Assembly: GCF_006228105.1 (NCBI RefSeq)
Contig: NZ_VDHH01000106.1
Strand: one strand, 5' to 3'
Length of the DNA stretch: 10,477 nucleotides
From: Chelonobacter sp006228105
GTDB lineage: Bacteria > Pseudomonadota > Gammaproteobacteria > Enterobacterales > Pasteurellaceae
The notes beneath the pieces were generated by a model. It was not told where the DNA came from. It did no database searches and saw nothing but the letters and a program-made list of their open reading frames with translations. The translations under genes were made by a program, and so were the position numbers. Position 1 is the first letter of the stretch. Each line of letters begins with the position of its first letter. Shown piece after piece: positions 6,239 through 10,477 of the stretch.

Positions 6239-7156
6239 ATGACAAATAAAATACAGCAAATTAAATTATTTACACACATCGTTGAAACCGGCAGTTTTTC
6301 ACGGGCTGCCGAGATTATGAATATTTCCAACGGTGCGGCATCTCGGCAAATGCGAGATTTGGAAAAAAGCCTTGATACCGCACTTTTACGGCGCACAACG
6401 CGTTCGCTTGAAGTGACGCATGAAGGTCGAGCTTACTATGAAAAATGTTTGTCGATACTCGCCGATTTAAATGAATTTGATGCAATGTTTCGCCAAAATC
6501 CGACAAATATCAGCGGACCGATACGAATGGGAATGGAGCAAAGCGGCGCCCAACATATTGTTATCCCGCGGTTATCTGAATTTCTACAACGTTATCCAAA
6601 TATCAGCGTCGAGCTGTTGACGCAGGATATGCTGACCAATCCGTTGGCTGATGGTTTTGATTGCATGTTGCGTACTGGGCATTTGCTGGATGGGAGCTAT
6701 ATTGCCAAACCACTCTATCGTTTGGTGAAAGTCAATTGTGCCAGCCAAGATTATCTTTCCCGTTATGGCACACCAATGCAACTAACCGATCTGCCAAACC
6801 ACCGCTTTGTTCGTTTTCGTCAATTGCCGGAAGGTTTTGAATATTTCGATTCCGGTAAACGTGATTATATTGCGATGCCTTCCGATATCAGTGTTAATAA
6901 CCTGACTTCATTAAGTAATGCGGCGACTGCTGGAATGGGAATTATCCAGACTTACCGCTATCTGGTTGAACCGTTGCTTACAAGTGGCTGTTTAGTTGAA
7001 ATTTTACCGCAATTTCGAGCTGAATCGCTGCCGGTATGTTTGCTTTATCCGCATAAATCACCGCCACAACGTGTTCGGGTATTTATGAATTGGTTGGAAA
7101 ATGTTATTGCGGAATATATCCAAAAAAATCCTAAAATTGTTGAGAGCTACTATTAG
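6239..7156 (+). CDS. LysR-type transcriptional regulator
   Basis: A 305-residue regulator of normal LysR length. The winged helix-turn-helix takes residues 5-64: FTHIVETGSFSRAAE, then the recognition helix SNGAASRQMRDLEKSL and the wing LLRRTTRSLEVTHEG. A linker helix (65-85) follows, then the two-lobed LysR substrate-binding domain from about 90 (GPIRMGM) to 290, with the hinge-side GF-x-CMLRTG (139-147) and ATAGMGIIQTYRYLVEPLL (229-247). It is nearest in style to the CrgA/DmlR-like subgroup, judged from the RRTTRSLEVTHEG wing and the GMGI-x-x-x-P pattern. The inducer is unknown. The ATG at 6239 has a poor Shine-Dalgarno (GGAA at 6221-6224, rather far). LysR genes often control the gene they diverge from, here the DUF1269 gene, but no clear T-N11-A operator was picked out. 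One USS falls in the DNA-binding domain (codons for TAL). Confidence 0.92.
   Translation: MTNKIQQIKLFTHIVETGSFSRAAEIMNISNGAASRQMRDLEKSLDTALLRRTTRSLEVTHEGRAYYEKCLSILADLNEFDAMFRQNPTNISGPIRMGMEQSGAQHIVIPRLSEFLQRYPNISVELLTQDMLTNPLADGFDCMLRTGHLLDGSYIAKPLYRLVKVNCASQDYLSRYGTPMQLTDLPNHRFVRFRQLPEGFEYFDSGKRDYIAMPSDISVNNLTSLSNAATAGMGIIQTYRYLVEPLLTSGCLVEILPQFRAESLPVCLLYPHKSPPQRVRVFMNWLENVIAEYIQKNPKIVESYY
6377..6386 (-). repeat. DNA uptake signal sequence (USS)
   Basis: ACCGCACTTT on the plus strand, inside the helix-turn-helix region of the LysR gene, read as T-A-L. Confidence 0.85.
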
Positions 7157-7194
7157 GGCGTAAAATTGAGCCTCAGCAAAAGCAGACCAAAATG

Positions 7195-7255
7195 AGCCGC
7201 ATCGATCTCGAAAGTGGTTTTATGACCCGAGATAACTAATTGATGCGGCTTTTTT
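7195..7255 (+). terminator. Two-tier hairpin with T tract after the LysR gene
   Basis: The outer 9-bp stem AGCCGCATC (7195-7203) pairs perfectly with GATGCGGCT (7242-7250) and runs into TTTTTT (7250-7255). Within the 38-nt loop a second perfect stem ATCTCG/CGAGAT (7205-7210 with 7228-7233) can form, itself closing a GGT/ACC pair (7216-7218, 7225-7227). It stands 38 bp after the LysR stop. The T tract fits termination of the plus strand; read from the other side, towards the end of the autotransporter gene, only CATTTT follows. The size is larger than for a plain terminator. Confidence 0.72.
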
Positions 7256-7280
7256 GATCGCAGTGCTTAGAAGCTGACAC

Positions 7281-10199
7281 TTAGAAGCGATAGGCGATAT
7301 TCAGATAGGCCTTATTGCCTTTTTCCTGTTTATAGCCGTTGTGCTGCCAACCTAATGTTGCCTGCCAAGCGTGGTAGTTGACTGCCAGCGCCAGTTGTGT
7401 CCGCAGATGAGTACGCTGGGTGGCGGTAGCCGTTTGGGCGATTACCACGTTATCTAGCTGACTGCTGACATCAAGCGGGCGGGAAGCTAAGTGCCGGAGA
7501 TAGGCAACGGAAATACTCGGCACCAACAGCCAGTCGGCATAGCGCAAAGTGCGGTCTAGCTTCAGATCCAGCAGTGCATTGACTTCGCTTTGGCGAATAC
7601 CGCCGGTACGCAGCGCCAGCTCGCTATCGTATTCGTTAAAACCTTTCAGTTTCAGGCGGTTGAGTTGTACGCCGATTGTCGGTTGCAGCGACCAATCGTT
7701 GTGTTGCCATACATAACCCGCACTTAAACCGAGGTTACCGTTCCAGCCGTGGGTTTTGCCTTTAGCAGTGGTGGTGACGCCGTTAAAGTGGCGTTGTTGC
7801 TTGTAGCTGATGGTTGCCAGAGACAAATCGCCTTCGATAAACCAGTTTGGTACCAAGCCCAGATAATAGCGTCCGCCAGCAGAAAAACGGGTTTCACCCA
7901 TATCGGCGCTGGCGTTAGTTTGGCTTATATCGAAGCGGTTGTTGGCTAAAACCAAGGTCAGCAATGCCCGTTCGGACAGCATTTTGTTGATGCCTAACAC
8001 CAGTTGTTTGCTGTTGTATTTCACCGCCGTGCCATACTGATTTGCCTGATAGCGGCTGTTATCACGTCCGTTTTCGACCCACACTTGCCATTCACCGTTT
8101 TTCAAGGTTGTGGCTGTTGACAATTGACGATGTAACAAAGTGCGGTTTAATGCCGCTTGATCGAGCAGATAACTGATTCCGTTGGCATAAATACTGTTGC
8201 CCAAATTTGCGGGCAAGCCTTGCCAATCGCCGCTTTGCAAAGTGCGGTTCAGCCATTGGTTATAATCGCTGCGACTGAATGCCAAACGGCTGTCGCGCAA
8301 TTGGTTTAAGGCATTGATTGCCGCAGCTTCATTGCGGTTGGCGCTGTTGGTGGTTAAGGTTGCCGCATTGACGTTCAGCACAACGGCGTTCTGGGTAAAT
8401 TGCAAATCATAGCGCAAGCCTTGGGTTAACAGCGCTTGCGGTTGAATCAGGACAGAAAAGCCGCCGCTGTAGCTTGCGCCGTTTTTCAGTTGCAGCAAGT
8501 ATGCTGCGGGCTGCCCGGCTTTTGCTTGGGTAGCGTTCAGCTCGGCAGTCAGTTCGGCAGTGGTCAGTCGCCCAGCCAACCGCACTTTTGCCGCTTTCCC
8601 ATCGGCGATAATACCCTGCGGTACTTGCAGTGCCAGCAATGCGGCATCTCCTAATGTTAATGGTCGTAAAAAGCGCATGCCTTCGGCGTACAAGGTTCCG
8701 CTAATGTCGGTTGCAGCGTCAATAACACCGTCGCCGCTTAAGCTACCTTGCGCTTTGATTTGCACGGTTTGGCTTTGCAGGCGTTTGTTGATTTCCAGAT
8801 TGCCGTGCTCAACCAACGCATTTTCCGTTAAACGGGTATCACCCAGCAGCGTCAGCCCACCGGCGGCAACGGTAATCCCTTTTAAGTGGTTACTGTCGCC
8901 AGCCAATGTCAGCCTCGCCGCACCGTGTTTAGTCAGGCGTCCGCCGGCACTTAGGCTGTTCGACCAGCGATCATCTTGTTTCAGGGTATAGCTTTCATCA
9001 GCGAGTAACTGTGCCGGCCCATTGATTGCTTTGCCCAGGTTCAGCATGCCCCAACCGAATTGGTTATCAACGCCTTTACTCCCCAAATCAGTGGCAGTGG
9101 TCAGCATAACATCACGTATCTGCGCCATACTCATGTAATCAAATCGCTGCTTCAACACTGCGGCGGCGGCACTGACCGTCGGTGCAGCATAAGACGTGCC
9201 TTCTTCAATTGCAAAGGTATAATCCACTTCATCGGCTTGTGGATCGCCTTTTACGGTCAGCAATACCATGCTGCCGGGGGCTGCGATACACCAGTTTTTG
9301 CTGACGCCGCAATGATTAGAATAGCTTTCCAGCCGGTGATCCGCGTTGACTGCAATCACCGATAGATAGTACTTCTCCATTTGTGGAAAATAGCGTGGTA
9401 ATGCGGCTAAAATTCCGGGCTGGCGCTTTGATTCGTTGCCGGCGGCAAAAACTTGTAAAATCCCCTTTTCGGTTGCCCGTTGTAAGCTATTGATCAGCAC
9501 ATTGGATAAATCCAGCGTGCCTTTATATTCGCGATCCATCTCCTCCACACGGTTAGAAATCGGATCTTCATTCCAGCTGTGGTTCATCACATGCAGTGTC
9601 GGTGCTTTGTCAATCATATGGTTGATGGCACCGGCAAACAGGGTGCGTGTAAGAGGGTTTTTACCGAGCAGCAATTTTTTGTCTTGTTGCTGATCGCCAC
9701 TCTCTGCTTCTGGATCAGGGGTTGCTTCGTAGGAGGTTTGATATAGCGTGACACTTTTGGCGATGCCACCAAAATAATCCAGTTGTGGATTGAGTTTGGA
9801 TTTCTGTGCGTCGGCGACAATAATCCCGCTGACTTGTCCGCCGTGGTTGCTATAAACCAGTTTACCGCTGTCCTGATCTTCTGCCACGGTCAAGATATTC
9901 GGGTCAAAGGTGTAAGGTTTGCCGTTCAGTGTTAGTGTGAAAGGCAGTGGGGCGATATTTTGTTGATTTTTCAATAAAGGATGTTGGTTAAAAAATCCGG
10001 TATCGACTACACCGACTACCACGCCTTTGCCGTTATAACGGGCTGCAATATTATCTGTTAAGCCGATCGCCTCTTTCGGCTGTTTCAAATAGGAGGCCAA
10101 AATTTCTTGATCTTTACTCAAGGGCGCCGCTTGAACTTGAGCGCCAAAGAGGGCAGTACTGATCACCAAACTGAGATAAGAGAGAAGAAATTTAAACAT
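7281..10199 (-). CDS. S8 (subtilisin-like) serine protease autotransporter
   Basis: A 972-residue self-exporting (type Va) surface protease. A Sec signal peptide MFKFLLSYLSLVISTALFGA...VQA is followed by likely cleavage after A24; no lipobox Cys is present, unlike Neisseria NalP. The subtilisin domain (about 50-390) has an intact triad: D66 in VVGVVDTG, H119 in SNHGGQVSG, S336 in GTSYAAP, with oxyanion N255 in AAGNES. Two cysteines, C297 and C304 in HCGVSKNWCIAAPG, may pair. A beta-helix-like passenger follows (about 412-610, with RLTKHGAARLTLAGDSNHLK and GGLTLLGDTRLTEN), then a helical linker (625-660) and a C-terminal barrel (about 700-972) ending in the outer-membrane signature AYRF. ATG at 10199 is preferred over 10253 because CAGGAG lies five bases upstream and the signal peptide begins there. 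Relatives include NalP, SphB1 and Mannheimia Ssa1. Target proteins are unknown. Four USS lie inside. Confidence 0.95.
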   Translation of the reverse strand: MFKFLLSYLSLVISTALFGAQVQAAPLSKDQEILASYLKQPKEAIGLTDNIAARYNGKGVVVGVVDTGFFNQHPLLKNQQNIAPLPFTLTLNGKPYTFDPNILTVAEDQDSGKLVYSNHGGQVSGIIVADAQKSKLNPQLDYFGGIAKSVTLYQTSYEATPDPEAESGDQQQDKKLLLGKNPLTRTLFAGAINHMIDKAPTLHVMNHSWNEDPISNRVEEMDREYKGTLDLSNVLINSLQRATEKGILQVFAAGNESKRQPGILAALPRYFPQMEKYYLSVIAVNADHRLESYSNHCGVSKNWCIAAPGSMVLLTVKGDPQADEVDYTFAIEEGTSYAAPTVSAAAAVLKQRFDYMSMAQIRDVMLTTATDLGSKGVDNQFGWGMLNLGKAINGPAQLLADESYTLKQDDRWSNSLSAGGRLTKHGAARLTLAGDSNHLKGITVAAGGLTLLGDTRLTENALVEHGNLEINKRLQSQTVQIKAQGSLSGDGVIDAATDISGTLYAEGMRFLRPLTLGDAALLALQVPQGIIADGKAAKVRLAGRLTTAELTAELNATQAKAGQPAAYLLQLKNGASYSGGFSVLIQPQALLTQGLRYDLQFTQNAVVLNVNAATLTTNSANRNEAAAINALNQLRDSRLAFSRSDYNQWLNRTLQSGDWQGLPANLGNSIYANGISYLLDQAALNRTLLHRQLSTATTLKNGEWQVWVENGRDNSRYQANQYGTAVKYNSKQLVLGINKMLSERALLTLVLANNRFDISQTNASADMGETRFSAGGRYYLGLVPNWFIEGDLSLATISYKQQRHFNGVTTTAKGKTHGWNGNLGLSAGYVWQHNDWSLQPTIGVQLNRLKLKGFNEYDSELALRTGGIRQSEVNALLDLKLDRTLRYADWLLVPSISVAYLRHLASRPLDVSSQLDNVVIAQTATATQRTHLRTQLALAVNYHAWQATLGWQHNGYKQEKGNKAYLNIAYRF
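7546..7555 (+). repeat. DNA uptake signal sequence (USS)
   Basis: AAAGTGCGGT in the barrel region of the autotransporter gene, which reads it as D-R-T-L. Confidence 0.85.
8137..8146 (+). repeat. DNA uptake signal sequence (USS)
   Basis: AAAGTGCGGT in the linker region of the autotransporter gene, read as N-R-T-L. Confidence 0.85.
8239..8248 (+). repeat. DNA uptake signal sequence (USS)
   Basis: AAAGTGCGGT only 93 bp from the previous copy, same orientation, again read as N-R-T-L. Confidence 0.85.
8579..8588 (-). repeat. DNA uptake signal sequence (USS)
   Basis: AAAGTGCGGT on the minus strand, in the passenger part of the autotransporter gene, read as K-V-R-L. Confidence 0.85.
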
Positions 10200-10204
10200 C
10201 AAGA

Positions 10205-10210
10205 CTCCTG
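10205..10210 (-). promoter_or_regulatory. Shine-Dalgarno CAGGAG of the autotransporter gene
   Basis: CAGGAG on the minus strand, five bases before the ATG ending at 10199. It decides against the longer frame beginning at 10253. Confidence 0.75.
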
Positions 10211-10302
10211 TTTTATTATTATAAATATAGTTGCTGTCGATTTTTAAAATCATACTGATGAAAACGAGTTAACAATTGTTTTCAGCTCCAAAAGACGGCG
10301 AT

Positions 10303-10331
10303 ACTCTATGCAATAAAAAAAGTAATGACAA
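10303..10331 (-). promoter_or_regulatory. Candidate promoter of the autotransporter gene
   Basis: On the minus strand TTGTCA (10326-10331) and TAGAGT (10303-10308) are 17 bp apart, matching the sigma-70 boxes at 5/6 and 4/6. It would give a leader of about 100 nt. An alternative TATAAT at 10218-10223 is closer to the gene but lacks a -35 at a proper distance. Confidence 0.35.
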
Positions 10332-10445
10332 GGTGCCGGTCGTGATTTAATTGAATAATCACAATGATTTACCTCAAAATAAAGAGGGTGTCTGTTTTTT
10401 ATGATTTGGGTAAATCGGCATCAAGAAGGGTGTTGTAGTGAATAT

Positions 10446-10476
10446 AAAAAAGCAGCCCAAGAGGGCTCAGACTGCT
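10446..10476 (-). terminator. Intrinsic terminator of a minus-strand gene beyond the right edge
   Basis: On the minus strand AGCCC-TCTT-GGGCT (10467 down to 10454) is followed by GC and six T (A 10446-10451). An outer AGCAG/CTGCT pairing is also possible. No gene in the window ends here, so it most likely terminates a gene whose coding part lies to the right, transcribed in the same direction as the autotransporter gene. Confidence 0.72.
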
Positions 10477-10477
10477 G

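Noticed and set aside
7143..7280. Short minus-strand frame over the LysR terminator
   Set aside because: It has about 33 codons, lies entirely in the hairpin region, lacks a proper start and shows no similarity to anything I know.
10200..10253. N-terminal extension of the autotransporter by 18 residues
   Set aside because: It would bury the signal peptide start behind a polar stretch; CAGGAG precedes the internal ATG.
10400..10477. Open plus-strand frame from ATG at 10400 to the window end
   Set aside because: It crosses a clear minus-strand terminator, has no properly spaced ribosome site, and the peptide has no recognisable features.

Overview
The window looks like chromosomal DNA from a Pasteurellaceae bacterium with the Haemophilus-type DNA uptake signal. 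The 9-mer AAGTGCGGT or its complement occurs without mismatch eleven times in 10.5 kb (803, 1415, 2161, 3501, 5118, 5134, 6377, 7546, 8137, 8239 and 8579). This is the uptake signal sequence (USS) of the Haemophilus, Aggregatibacter and Pasteurella side of the family, not the ACAAGCGGT variant of Actinobacillus pleuropneumoniae. The protein matches (YheS, ShiA) are also gammaproteobacterial. I cannot name the species.

Layout from left to right. Bases 1-199 hold no gene I can support. A GNAT acetyltransferase (200-706, +) converges on and overlaps yheS, an ABC-F ATPase (684-2600, -). A 69-bp divergent spacer with a perfect 7-2-7 palindrome separates yheS from a MarC-family membrane protein (2670-3287, +), which ends in a clean intrinsic terminator. 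Next comes a shikimate:proton symporter, shiA (3476-4801, +), with a TyrR-like dyad upstream. Directly behind shiA sits a 183-bp internally deleted IS30-family element with perfect 20-bp terminal inverted repeats and only the last 43 transposase codons. A DUF1269 protein (5193-5993, -) follows, terminated by two USS copies arranged head to head as a hairpin. It is divergent from a LysR-type regulator (6239-7156, +). The right third is a complete subtilisin-type (S8) autotransporter protease (7281-10199, -) carrying four USS copies. At the right edge the intrinsic terminator of another minus-strand gene is visible.

The genes do not form one pathway. They are mostly single-gene transcription units on alternating strands: translation factor, transporters, a stress-type membrane protein, a regulator and a secreted protease. 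The most notable items are the S8 autotransporter, a likely surface or secreted virulence-type protease, and the miniature IS30 derivative. The LysR-DUF1269 divergence is the only arrangement that suggests a local regulatory pair. I found no CRISPR array, tRNA, rRNA, phage module or clearly new multigene system.
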